62,456 bases of DNA from Phycisphaerae bacterium (GTDB lineage: Bacteria > Planctomycetota > Phycisphaerae > FEN-1346 > JAACEH01): the NCBI GenBank assembly GCA_012729015.1, contig JAAYDY010000109.1, positions 1 through 62,456 of the forward strand, given 5' to 3'. The notes beneath the pieces were generated by a model. It was not told the origin of the DNA. It saw only the letters and a program-made list of their open reading frames with translations, and did no database searches. The translations under genes and the position numbers were made by a program. Of this stretch, positions 9,098 to 17,616 are shown piece by piece. Positions within the stretch are counted from its first letter, which is position 1. Every line of letters begins with the position of its first letter.

Positions 9098-9418
9098 ATG
9101 CCGTCCGCCCCCGTCGTCTTCGACATACGAACGGCCCTTGTCTTCGCCGCCCTGATGCTTGGCGTCGGGCTGTTTGGCCTCATGCGGCGGCGAAACATGC
9201 TTCTGGTGCTCATGTCGCTCGAACTGGTCTTCGCGGCGGCGGCCGTGGCGTTCGTCGCCGTTGCCCATCATGTGCGAACCTATAACGGGCAGATCTTTGC
9301 CGTTTTCATCATCATGGTTGCCGCCGCCCAGGCCGCCATCGGCGTTGGCCTCGTCGTCGGCCTGTACCGGCATCGCAACAGCATCAGCACACAGCACTGG
9401 ACCGGGCTCAAGGGGTGA
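9098..9418 (+). CDS. nuoK: NADH-quinone oxidoreductase subunit K
   Basis: NuoK is a small three-helix membrane subunit. The 106-aa protein contains RRNMLLVLMSLELVFAAAAV with the conserved glutamate in the second helix, and AAAQAAIGVGLVV in the third. ATG at 9098 has AAAGGAG at 9082-9088. The further upstream frame to 9035 is inside nuoJ and is not used. Confidence 0.94.
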   Translation: MPSAPVVFDIRTALVFAALMLGVGLFGLMRRRNMLLVLMSLELVFAAAAVAFVAVAHHVRTYNGQIFAVFIIMVAAAQAAIGVGLVVGLYRHRNSISTQHWTGLKG

Positions 9419-9423
9419 GGAGT

Positions 9424-11190
9424 ATGCCGCTGATCAACCTACACTGGCTCACGATCATCGGCGGAGTGATGGCGGCGACGCTCTTGCTTCTGGTTCCCGA
9501 GGTGGTGCGCGCCCGCGGCGGGCGATCGGCGCCGGCGCGTGCCGTTCTGCGCGCAGCCGACGCGCTGGCCTTTCCTGCCAGAGTCATCAGCCTGCTTCAC
9601 ACCGGCGACGTGCGCATGCACGTCCTGTGCGCCGTTGTCGGGGCGGCCCTGCTGTGTGCGGGATTCGGCCGGGTGCCGTGGCCGGACACGCCGCCGGTGG
9701 TCGAGGCGACCTCGACGGCACCGAGCCCCGCCGCCGCGGATCATGTCGAGATCACGGCGACCTGGCCTCAACTGGTGCTGGTGGCAACTGCGGTCCTTGG
9801 GTTGCTTGCCAAGGTGGCGCTGCGGGATCGCGCGTTCGTCCCCGTGCTTGTCCTGATGTTCGCCTCGCTCGCGGCTGCGGCTGCCTTGCTCGTCCATCTG
9901 TACGATCCGCTCGCGTCGCAATGGCACGACATGATGGGGCTGATGCGGCTCGATCCGCTTGCGGTCCTCGGGCAAACGGCGCTCCTGGCGGTCGCGGCCG
10001 TCATGGTCGCCGCGGCGCTCTTCGCCCTCAGCGACATGGCCGGCCGACGCGTCGACCTTCTTGTGACGCTTGTTCTGGCAGTCGTCGGCGCGACTGTCGC
10101 CGTTGCCTCCACCGACATGCTGACCCTCTACACGGGGCTCGCCCTGATGAGCGTCTGCAACGTGATCCTCCTTGGCATGGCCTCGGGCGACCCAGCCGCC
10201 ACCGAGGCCGCTATGAAGTATTTCCTGGCCACCATGACGGCGTTCGGGCTGCTGCTGTTCGGCACGGCGCTGCTCTACGCGGCCGTCGGCGACACGCAGT
10301 ACGACGGCATTGCCGACGGCCTCGCGCGGCTCATCGCCGTGCAGCGGGGGCCGACGCGCCTGGCCTCCGCCGGTCTTGCTCTGGTGATCGCCGGCATGGC
10401 CATGCTCATCGGCCTTGTCCCGTTTCACATGCACCTGCCCGATGCCTGCCAGGGCGCCCCGGCCGCTGTCGTGGGATTCGCCGTCAGCGTGCCCGCCATC
10501 GCCGCCGTGTTCGTCCTGGTCCGGCTGCTCATGGGCCCGCTCGCCGCCGTGGGCCATATCGCGAGGCCCTTCCTCCTGCTGTTGGGCATTGGGAGTCTTG
10601 TCGTCGGTTCGTTGGCGACCGTCGTGCAGAGCGACCCGCGTCGCATGATCGGCCACCTGGGCGTGGCCCTGGCCGGCGTGGTCATCTGCCTCATCGTCGG
10701 AATCAGCGCCCATCTGGCCGGAGGGCAGGGCATGCCCTATGCCCACGAGGCGCTCGCGCTGACGCTTCTGATGGCGATTGCCCTGCCGGCAGGCGGCGGC
10801 ATTGCCGCGGCAGCCCTTCACGGGACACGGCTCGACATGCCGAGCCCCGACGCTCGGGCGGCCGCACGACGGACCATCGCTTCCGGACCCGTTTTCATCG
10901 GCGCCATGGCCTGCCTCGGCCTGGCCGCTGCCTTGCTCCATGCCGCCGGACCCGGGCGATTCATCGACATGCCGTCCATCCCGCGATGGACGGCTGTCGC
11001 AGCCCTGGTGCTGGCGGCTTCGCGACTGACGATCCTCTTCTGGCGGCTGTCCGCGAAGCCGTCGGCTCCGGTCCCCGCATCGGCCAAGGTCCGCAGTACA
11101 GCGATTCTGCTCACCCTGATCGTCGTGGCCGTGGCCGCGGCCCTGTGTGCGGGCTATGTAATTAACGCCGTGACGGCCATGTGGCCGTAG
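9424..11190 (+). CDS. nuoN: NuoN-like antiporter-type subunit, degenerate
   Basis: The protein (588 aa, many membrane helices) is in the place of nuoL/M/N and is most like NuoN: VPFHMHLPDACQGAP matches the family VPFHxWxPDxYxGAP segment. Key residues differ. The helix-5 glutamate of GLELxS is alanine (GLALMS, residue 240). The lysine just before VPFH is leucine (residue 328). The C-terminal half lacks the usual lysine-bearing helix. The lysine of MKYFL (265) is kept. AAGGGG at 9410-9415 supports ATG 9424; GTG at 9415 is an alternative. It is the only antiporter-like subunit in the operon. The subunit could be structural or poorly proton-pumping; this is inference. Confidence 0.8.
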   Translation: MPLINLHWLTIIGGVMAATLLLLVPEVVRARGGRSAPARAVLRAADALAFPARVISLLHTGDVRMHVLCAVVGAALLCAGFGRVPWPDTPPVVEATSTAPSPAAADHVEITATWPQLVLVATAVLGLLAKVALRDRAFVPVLVLMFASLAAAAALLVHLYDPLASQWHDMMGLMRLDPLAVLGQTALLAVAAVMVAAALFALSDMAGRRVDLLVTLVLAVVGATVAVASTDMLTLYTGLALMSVCNVILLGMASGDPAATEAAMKYFLATMTAFGLLLFGTALLYAAVGDTQYDGIADGLARLIAVQRGPTRLASAGLALVIAGMAMLIGLVPFHMHLPDACQGAPAAVVGFAVSVPAIAAVFVLVRLLMGPLAAVGHIARPFLLLLGIGSLVVGSLATVVQSDPRRMIGHLGVALAGVVICLIVGISAHLAGGQGMPYAHEALALTLLMAIALPAGGGIAAAALHGTRLDMPSPDARAAARRTIASGPVFIGAMACLGLAAALLHAAGPGRFIDMPSIPRWTAVAALVLAASRLTILFWRLSAKPSAPVPASAKVRSTAILLTLIVVAVAAALCAGYVINAVTAMWP

Positions 11191-11221
11191 TGGCGACGGG
11201 TTCGTCTTCAGGAGTCACGCG

Positions 11222-11770
11222 ATGTCCGACGCAGATGTCACGAATCACCCGCAGGACGCGCCCTCCGCTGCCGGCGGCATGGCCCCCTCGTCGGCGCCCG
11301 GCTCGGAAGGCGACGGCATGTCGCGGCGGGGCTTCCTTCAGGCATGCACCGCCGGGGCGGCCCTGACGGTTGTTGCCGCGGGCGGCTACGTTGCGTTCCG
11401 CTTTCTCCAGCCCGACGGCTCGCTGGATGTGCCCGCGGACTTCGTCCTTGGCCGCGCGCAGGACATCCCCCAGGGCCGTACGTTCGTCGCCCAGGCCAAG
11501 CTGTTCGTCGAACGCCAGGGCGCGCGCGTCCGGTGCATCTCGGCCGTCTGCACGCACCTGGGCTGCCTGGTGACGTGGGACGAGGGCATCCAGCGGTATC
11601 GCTGTCCGTGCCACGGCAGCGACTTCCTGCCCGACGGAACGAATCCCACCGGCCCGGCCAGCAAGCCGCTGCCGTTCTTCCGGCTGTCGCGCGATGCCGA
11701 CGGGCGAGTCATCGCCCACCGCAGGCAGACGCTCGTCTGCGACGGCAACGAGTGGCTCGATCTGGGCTGA
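11222..11770 (+). CDS. Rieske [2Fe-2S] protein
   Basis: This is the iron-sulfur subunit of a quinol:cytochrome c oxidoreductase, which accepts an electron from quinol. The two ligand boxes are intact: C110-T-H112-L-G-C115 and C128-P-C130-H131. A twin-arginine-type signal (SRRGFLQ, residues 34-40) is followed by one hydrophobic anchor, so it is exported folded and stays membrane-anchored. ATG at 11317 (MSRRGFL) could be the true start, since the first 32 residues are low-complexity. It comes 31 nt after the NuoN-like gene. Confidence 0.95.
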   Translation: MSDADVTNHPQDAPSAAGGMAPSSAPGSEGDGMSRRGFLQACTAGAALTVVAAGGYVAFRFLQPDGSLDVPADFVLGRAQDIPQGRTFVAQAKLFVERQGARVRCISAVCTHLGCLVTWDEGIQRYRCPCHGSDFLPDGTNPTGPASKPLPFFRLSRDADGRVIAHRRQTLVCDGNEWLDLG

Positions 11771-11822
11771 GTCGGCGGGTGCCCCAGGGCGGGTAATATC
11801 CACCGACGACGAAAACTTGCGC

Positions 11823-11852
11823 TTGGCGCACCCCGGCAAGCCGATCTATAAG
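11823..11852 (+). promoter_or_regulatory. Possible internal sigma-70 promoter before cytochrome b
   Basis: TTGGCG (11823-11828) and TATAAG (11847-11852) are 18 bp apart in the 159-bp gap between the Rieske gene and cytochrome b. It could supply the cytochrome genes apart from the nuo genes. The match is moderate. Confidence 0.35.
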
Positions 11853-11929
11853 GTGGTTTCTCTGGTTGTCCGCGGGCCGCAGCGGGACGCGGCCGCGGGC
11901 CGTGGCGCGGCATCTGTGGGGAATTGCGA

Positions 11930-13171
11930 ATGGGCTTCTGGCGTCGGTGCCGCAACCTGTCGGCCGACAACCGCGTCGTGCGGAGCATCGTCGCCGACAG
12001 TGCGCCCATGCCCGGCGGCGCCCAGCGACGGATCCGCTATCGGAATTTCTTCCTGCTGCTGCATCCTCGCCGTGTTCGCCGCGACAGCCTGCGGCCACGC
12101 GCCACCTTCGGCCTCGGCGTGGCCTGTATCGCTCTGTTCCTGTTGCTGGTGGTGACCGGCATCCTGCTGATGTTCTACTACTCGCCCGGCACCGATCCTG
12201 CCCGCGGCGCGTACGCCTCCATGGAAGAGCTTCGCCACGGCGTCGCCTTCGGCCAGTTCATCCGCAACATGCACCGCTGGGCCGCCCATCTGCTCGTGGT
12301 CGCGGCGTTTCTGCACCTGGCCCGTGTCTTCCTGACCGGCGCCTTCAAGCCGCCGCGACAGTTCAACTGGGTCATCGGCGTCCTGCTCCTGGTGGTCACG
12401 CTGGCCGAGAGCTTCACCGGGTATCTCCTGCCGTGGGACCAGCTCTCCTATTGGGCCATCGAGGTCGGCGGCAGCATGATGGCCGCTGTGCCCGGCGTCG
12501 GCCCAGCGCTGCGGCGGATGGTCTTCGGCGGCGAGGAAATCTCGCAGACAGCCCTGATCCGCTACTACGGCCTTCATGTGCTCATTCTGCCGGCCGTGTT
12601 CACGGTGCTCACGTGCATTCACCTGTGGCGTGTGCGACAGAACGGCGGCCTGGCCCACAGCATCGAGAACGACGACGCGTCGCCGCAGATGCCGCTGCCC
12701 ACGGTCCCGGCCTGGCCGCACCTGGTCCTTCGCGAAGCGGCGGTGGCTCTGGCCTGTCTCGTGATCGTGGTTGCCATGGCCGTGGCCTTCGATGCACCGC
12801 TCGGTGAACCCGCCGATCCGGCCCACGCACCCGAGCCCGCCAAGGCCGCATGGTACTTCCTCTGGCTCCAGGAAATTGTGAGCTACGATTACGGCGCCCT
12901 GGCCCGCGTCCACTGGCCGCCGTGGGACCCGGGCGGCCCGACGCTCGGCGCCGAGTTCTGGGGCGGCGTGGCATTGCCGAGCGTGTGCCTGGCCGTGCTC
13001 CTGGCGCTGCCGTACGTGCGACAGAGGCGCCGCGGCGTGGGCGTCTATTTCGGCCGAACGCGCCGCGTAGCGTGCGTGGTCTTCGTTCTCGTGGCGTTGA
13101 CGATTCTCGCGTTGACCCTGGTCGGCTACTTCCTCCGCGGACCCAACTGGGTCCTCGTCTGGCCCTGGTGA
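11930..13171 (+). CDS. Cytochrome b of a bc-type complex
   Basis: This is the full-length cytochrome b (413 aa; the b6 part and the subunit IV-like part are fused). The four haem histidines are visible: H115 and H129 (13 residues between) and H216 and H231 (14 between, the b6-type spacing). The quinol-oxidation motif PEWY is replaced by AAWY (KAAWYFLWLQE), a form close to that of many menaquinol-type complexes. ATG at 11930 is preferred over the TTG at 11924. It acts with the Rieske protein before it and the multihaem cytochromes after it. Confidence 0.94.
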   Translation: MGFWRRCRNLSADNRVVRSIVADSAPMPGGAQRRIRYRNFFLLLHPRRVRRDSLRPRATFGLGVACIALFLLLVVTGILLMFYYSPGTDPARGAYASMEELRHGVAFGQFIRNMHRWAAHLLVVAAFLHLARVFLTGAFKPPRQFNWVIGVLLLVVTLAESFTGYLLPWDQLSYWAIEVGGSMMAAVPGVGPALRRMVFGGEEISQTALIRYYGLHVLILPAVFTVLTCIHLWRVRQNGGLAHSIENDDASPQMPLPTVPAWPHLVLREAAVALACLVIVVAMAVAFDAPLGEPADPAHAPEPAKAAWYFLWLQEIVSYDYGALARVHWPPWDPGGPTLGAEFWGGVALPSVCLAVLLALPYVRQRRRGVGVYFGRTRRVACVVFVLVALTILALTLVGYFLRGPNWVLVWPW

Positions 13172-13177
13172 GCGGCA

Positions 13178-15358
13178 ATGACTGAAAGGCGGCTCTATTT
13201 CGTGGTCATCGCACTCTGCCTGGCGGCGGTCGCCGTCATGGTCGCCGCAGTGCGCCAGGATCAGGCCCGCTCGTGGCGATGGTACCAGGCCGAATTCGCC
13301 CGCCGCACAGAGGCCGACCTGCCCGCCCGCCTGGGCGAGGCCACCGACGAACGCCTGCGAGCCGATCTCCTCGCCGCCGCGGACCGGGTTGCGGCCCAGG
13401 ACGTGGCCTTGCGGCAGCTCTATGTGCCGGAGCTGGGCCAGGTGTCGCGCTGCGTCAGTTGCCACGTGGCGGCCACGGAGCCGCTCGCGGCCCGAACGCA
13501 GTTTCCCTGGAAACGCCACCCGGAACCGTACCTCGAAGCCCACTGGCACCCGTTCGAACAGTACGGCTGCGTCGTTTGCCACGGCGGCAACGGCCGCGCG
13601 ACCGAGGCCGTGGCCGCGCACGGCGAAGAGGGGGTGGGCGTCATGCCGCGGCGGAAGGACGAGTTCGCTCAGGCGGCCTGCGGCCGATGCCACCGCGCCG
13701 ACGAGATCGACGGCGCACCCGCCTGGAACCGCGGACGATACCTGGTCCAGGACCGAGGCTGCGCCGGATGCCATGACTTCCAGGACGCTATTGCCGCCGC
13801 ATCCATCGGCCCAACGCTCGCCGGACTGGGATCCAAGACCTCCGAATCGTGGCTGACCGCGTGGCTCGTGCAACCCGAGGCCTTTCGTCCGCAGACCCGA
13901 ATGCCCCGGCCGCGACTCGACGCACGCGAGGCCGCCGCCGTCGCCCGCGTGCTTGCCGCCCGGCGGTTGCCCAACGTGGAGGCTGTGGCCGAGCGCATGA
14001 CCACCACCCGGATGGACGCCTCACGGTTCGAGCGACGCGGTCGTGAATGGGTGGAAGGGGCCGCCGGATGCACCACCTGCCACGACTGGCCGCGCCTGAA
14101 GCGGCGAGGATTCCACCCGGTGTCAGGTTGGCGCATGATCGGCCCCGACCTGGGCCGCAGCGGCGAGAAACTGACTGTGCCGTACGTGGCGGCGCTTTTG
14201 GACGATCCGCAGTCGGTCATGCCCGGCACAGTCATGCCGCAGTACGCCTGTGCGGAGCCGGACCGTCTCGGCGCGGCGGCCTACGTGGTCGGCCTTGGCG
14301 CGCCGCGACAGCGTTCCGCGCGCACCGTGGAGGCGCCGCCGGCCGAGCCATCGGCCGAGGACCGGGCTCTGGCGTCGGACGCGATGAGCCGCCTTGGCTG
14401 TGCGGCCTGCCACGACGCAGCGTCGACCGCCCATGCCCGCATTGGTCCGGCGCTGGCCGACGTGGCCGACCGGCGATACTGGCAGCTTCAGTGGTCGGCC
14501 GCCGACGTGTCGCCCGACCAGCGGCACCTTCAGCGATACCTGGAGTGGAAACTTGAGGGGTCGCCGCAGATCGACCGCGCCGAGGCCTCGCCGGGCGTCC
14601 CGATGCGGATGCCCGAATACCGCCTGTCGCAGCACGAGCGCCGCAGCGTGGTCGCCTATCTGTTGAGCCGCACCCAGACGCCCATGCCCGAGAAGTTCAT
14701 TGTCGAGGCGCCGGCCGCGGTCGCCTGGACGTTGGACGGACCGTTCGGGGACGTGAACCGCACGCGGCGCTGCACCTCCTGTCACCGATTGGGCGGGCAA
14801 GGGGGGCGGGCTGCCCCGGCCCTGGACGGCACCGGCAGTAAATTCTCGCCAGAGGGGCTGCGACGGTACCTGGCTGCTCCGTGGCCGGTTGATGTGGCTG
14901 AGCAGGCGCGCATGCCGCACCTCGGCCTCACGCCGCAGGAACTGAACGCGGTGACGCGGTTCCTGGCGGAGATGGCCACCGATCGCGCCGTGCGCGACCG
15001 CGCCGCCGATGCCGCCGGACTGACCGACAAGGAGATGGTGCGCGGCGAGTCCCTGTTCCGCGGCGCAGCCGACACGGCGACGGGCCGTCCGGTCGGCTGC
15101 ATCGCCTGCCACCGTACGGCGGCCATTCCCGGCGGGTTGGTCGGGCCGACGCTCGGCGAACGGCCTTCGCGGCTCTCGGCGGCATGGGTCTACACAAGGC
15201 TTCGGGCCGCCGGACCGCTGGCTGCCGACTCGCGCATGCCCGCGCCAAGTCTCGGCCACGCCGATGCACGTGCTCTGGCGGCCTTTCTCGTGGGCGCGGA
15301 TGTTGCCGCCGGCGACGATGCGGCCGACGCCCCAGGAAACGGAGGCGAGCATGACTGA
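13178..15358 (+). CDS. Octahaem c-type cytochrome
   Basis: The 726-aa protein has an N-terminal membrane anchor/signal (residues 5-25) and eight CxxCH haem sites: CVSCH, CVVCH, CGRCH, CAGCH, CTTCH, CAACH, CTSCH and CIACH. Several mono- or dihaem cytochrome c domains appear to have been joined. It takes the place of cytochrome c1 in the operon and probably moves electrons from the Rieske protein to a periplasmic acceptor. It starts 6 nt after cytochrome b and overlaps the next cytochrome gene by 8 nt. Confidence 0.92.
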   Translation: MTERRLYFVVIALCLAAVAVMVAAVRQDQARSWRWYQAEFARRTEADLPARLGEATDERLRADLLAAADRVAAQDVALRQLYVPELGQVSRCVSCHVAATEPLAARTQFPWKRHPEPYLEAHWHPFEQYGCVVCHGGNGRATEAVAAHGEEGVGVMPRRKDEFAQAACGRCHRADEIDGAPAWNRGRYLVQDRGCAGCHDFQDAIAAASIGPTLAGLGSKTSESWLTAWLVQPEAFRPQTRMPRPRLDAREAAAVARVLAARRLPNVEAVAERMTTTRMDASRFERRGREWVEGAAGCTTCHDWPRLKRRGFHPVSGWRMIGPDLGRSGEKLTVPYVAALLDDPQSVMPGTVMPQYACAEPDRLGAAAYVVGLGAPRQRSARTVEAPPAEPSAEDRALASDAMSRLGCAACHDAASTAHARIGPALADVADRRYWQLQWSAADVSPDQRHLQRYLEWKLEGSPQIDRAEASPGVPMRMPEYRLSQHERRSVVAYLLSRTQTPMPEKFIVEAPAAVAWTLDGPFGDVNRTRRCTSCHRLGGQGGRAAPALDGTGSKFSPEGLRRYLAAPWPVDVAEQARMPHLGLTPQELNAVTRFLAEMATDRAVRDRAADAAGLTDKEMVRGESLFRGAADTATGRPVGCIACHRTAAIPGGLVGPTLGERPSRLSAAWVYTRLRAAGPLAADSRMPAPSLGHADARALAAFLVGADVAAGDDAADAPGNGGEHD

Positions 15359-15755
15359 GCATCCTCTGCCGGCGACGCTCCTCGTTGTCGCAGCGGTGAT
15401 CCTTGGCGGATGCATCGAGACCCCCGACACGCCGGAGACCACCGAGTCTGCGTACAAGGTGAATTGGCCCCAGACCCGCGGAGGCGAGCTGTTCGCCCGC
15501 TACTGTGCCGCCTGCCACGGCGACCGGGGCCAGGCCGACGGCTACAATGTCGCCGCGCTGGCCGTCCGCCCCAGGGACCTCTCCAGCGCCGAACGCATGA
15601 CGCCACTGGCCGACGCCCGACTGGCTGCGGTGATCCGCGACGGCGGCGGCGCCCACGGCCTCAGCCCTCTCATGCCCGCCTTCGGTCACAGCCTGACGGA
15701 CGAGGAAACCCGGTTTCTCGTGGTCTTCCTTCGGACCCTTCACCAGGCGCCGTAG
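15351..15755 (+). CDS. Monohaem c-type cytochrome, lipoprotein
   Basis: The 134-aa protein begins with a lipoprotein signal ending in the lipobox ILGGC (cysteine near residue 20). A single cytochrome c domain follows (CAACH near residue 53; a methionine ligand in LMPAFG near residue 105). ATG at 15351 has GGAGG 5 nt upstream and overlaps the stop of the octahaem gene. It is the last gene of the respiratory operon and is a likely electron carrier towards a terminal oxidase or another acceptor. Confidence 0.88.
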   Translation: MTEHPLPATLLVVAAVILGGCIETPDTPETTESAYKVNWPQTRGGELFARYCAACHGDRGQADGYNVAALAVRPRDLSSAERMTPLADARLAAVIRDGGGAHGLSPLMPAFGHSLTDEETRFLVVFLRTLHQAP

Positions 15756-15812
15756 GTGTCCATCCCTTGCCTGGCTCTCTTTTCCATGACTACCTCGAAC
15801 CGCGAAAAGGGA

Positions 15813-15840
15813 TTGCCGTGCAACCCGGTCTGACTAGAAT
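15813..15840 (+). promoter_or_regulatory. Sigma-70-type promoter for the ADP-ribosylglycohydrolase gene
   Basis: TTGCCG (15813-15818) and TAGAAT (15835-15840) are 16 bp apart, 72 bp before the ATG. Confidence 0.5.
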
Positions 15841-15911
15841 TGCCGGGTAGGTACGCCATGTCGGGTCCGGCGTGCTGCGGGATGGGGGATTGGACAGGAG
15901 GTGTGGTGACC

Positions 15912-17474
15912 ATGCAACTGAGTCGCGAAGAGTACCGGCGCCGTGTCATGGGCTGCTGGATGGGCAAAAACATTGGCGGCACGCTGGGCGCGCCGTTCGA
16001 GTTCATCCGGCAGGTCAACGACGTGTCGTTCTATGCCCAGGATCTCGGCGGCGAGCCGTTGCCGAACGACGACCTCGACCTTCAGCTCCTGTGGCTGATC
16101 GCCCTGGAGGAGCGAGGCCTCGACATCGACGCCCACACCCTCGCCGACTACTGGTGCCTCTACATCACGCCGCACTGGTCCGAGTACGGCATCGCCAAGG
16201 CCAATCTCCGGGCCGGTCTGCCGCCGCCGTGGTCGGGGCTCTGCGACAACCTGTGGCGCCACAGTTGCGGCGCGTTCATCCGAAGCGAAATCTGGGCGTG
16301 CATCGCGCCGGGGCTGCCCGACACGGCCGTACGCTACGCCGTCGAGGATGCCGTCGTCGATCATGCCGACGGCGAAGGTTCCTGGGGCGAGGTCTTCTTC
16401 GCCGCAATGGAAAGCGCCGCCTTTGTCTGCGACGACCTCCACGCCCTGATCGACATCGGCCTGTCCTACATCCCCGAGACGGGCGGCATGGCTGCCGCCG
16501 TCCGCTGCGCCGTCAACGCTCACGCCTCGGGCATGAACTGGCGCGACGCCCGCGACGAGATTCTCAAGCACCATCGCGGTGCGACCCTGTTCAACCTGCC
16601 CGAACGCACCAGTGCCGCGGATCGCGCCAAGGGCTTCGACAAGGGAGTCCTCGGTTACGACGCTCCTTCGAATGTCGCCCTGGCCGTGCTCGCCCTGTTG
16701 GTCGGCGGCGATGACTTCGGCCGCGTGGTCACCACGGCCGTCAACTGCGGCGAAGACACCGACTGCACCGCGGCCACGGCCGGCGCCCTGTTCGGCCTGT
16801 TGCACGGCATCGACGCCATCCCCGACCAGTGGATCAAGCCCATCGGCCGACGGATCAAGACCATGTGCCTGAATCTCGGCGAACTCGGCGCCTTCGGCGG
16901 CCAGGTGCCGCAGACCGTGGACGATCTCACCGACCGGACCGAACGCATGAGCCGCCAGGTGCTGGCCCGCTTCGGCGGCAACCGCAAGACCAACCCGCTG
17001 CCCGGAGAGAAACCGACCGACGTGTCGCTCGTCGAGGCGATGAAAGCCCCCGAGTCCCTGCGGCGCGACCTGGCCGCTCGCGTGGCCGCTGCAAGATACC
17101 GATTCGATTTCTTCGACGTGGACGTCCGGCCCGACGGCGGCCCGACCCTCCGCGAAGGTCAGCCGAAGGTCGTGCGGCTGACGATTCACAACCGGTACAA
17201 GGTCCAGGCACCCATGCTGCTTCGCTGGCACGTGCCCGATGGGTGGCGAGTCGAGCCCGGCCGTGCAGCCGCAGTGATGAGCCTGCCGGCTATCCTCGGT
17301 GGGCCCACGACGGTGGCCGTTACGCTGCACCCCGGCGAACTGACCGGAAGTGTGGTGCGGTGCGTGGCCGAACTGTCCATCGACGGTCGCCCCGCGACGA
17401 TGCTTGTGCCGGTGGTCCTGCGCAACGGCAATCTGGCCGGGGATGCCGGCATCACGCCGCAGACGGCAAGCTGA
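15912..17474 (+). CDS. ADP-ribosylglycohydrolase-like protein
   Basis: The first ~350 residues of this 520-aa protein have the all-helical ADP-ribosylglycohydrolase fold: GCWMGKNIGGTLGAPFE at the start, the acidic metal site PNDDLDLQLLWL, and NCGEDTDCTAATAGALFGL, a variant of the family's GxDTDT signature. The last ~130 residues look like a beta-sandwich domain. Such proteins remove ADP-ribose or act on related N-glycosides; the substrate is unknown. AGGAGGTG at 15897-15904 fixes the ATG at 15912. The gene has its own promoter and faces pgi. Confidence 0.85.
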   Translation: MQLSREEYRRRVMGCWMGKNIGGTLGAPFEFIRQVNDVSFYAQDLGGEPLPNDDLDLQLLWLIALEERGLDIDAHTLADYWCLYITPHWSEYGIAKANLRAGLPPPWSGLCDNLWRHSCGAFIRSEIWACIAPGLPDTAVRYAVEDAVVDHADGEGSWGEVFFAAMESAAFVCDDLHALIDIGLSYIPETGGMAAAVRCAVNAHASGMNWRDARDEILKHHRGATLFNLPERTSAADRAKGFDKGVLGYDAPSNVALAVLALLVGGDDFGRVVTTAVNCGEDTDCTAATAGALFGLLHGIDAIPDQWIKPIGRRIKTMCLNLGELGAFGGQVPQTVDDLTDRTERMSRQVLARFGGNRKTNPLPGEKPTDVSLVEAMKAPESLRRDLAARVAAARYRFDFFDVDVRPDGGPTLREGQPKVVRLTIHNRYKVQAPMLLRWHVPDGWRVEPGRAAAVMSLPAILGGPTTVAVTLHPGELTGSVVRCVAELSIDGRPATMLVPVVLRNGNLAGDAGITPQTAS

Positions 17475-17554
17475 CAGCGAGGCGGCGGCCCGTGCCAGGA
17501 CGTGGATCCAGTGGCAGCCTTGCCGGCATGAGGTCGGCACACAGCGGAAAACTT

Positions 17555-17588
17555 CAGGGGCACGACCGCGCGAGCCGCCGTGCCCCTG
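17555..17588. terminator. Shared terminator hairpin between convergent genes
   Basis: CAGGGGCACG (17555-17564) and CGTGCCCCTG (17579-17588) form a perfect 10-bp stem between the ADP-ribosylglycohydrolase gene and pgi, which converge. No T-run is present on either side. Confidence 0.55.
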
Positions 17589-17616
17589 GTCACATGTCGG
17601 GTCGCCTGTCCGGCGA

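Noticed and set aside
9439..10941. Long minus-strand frame opposite the NuoN-like gene
   Set aside because: It is a low-complexity His/Arg/Gln-rich shadow of a membrane protein gene.
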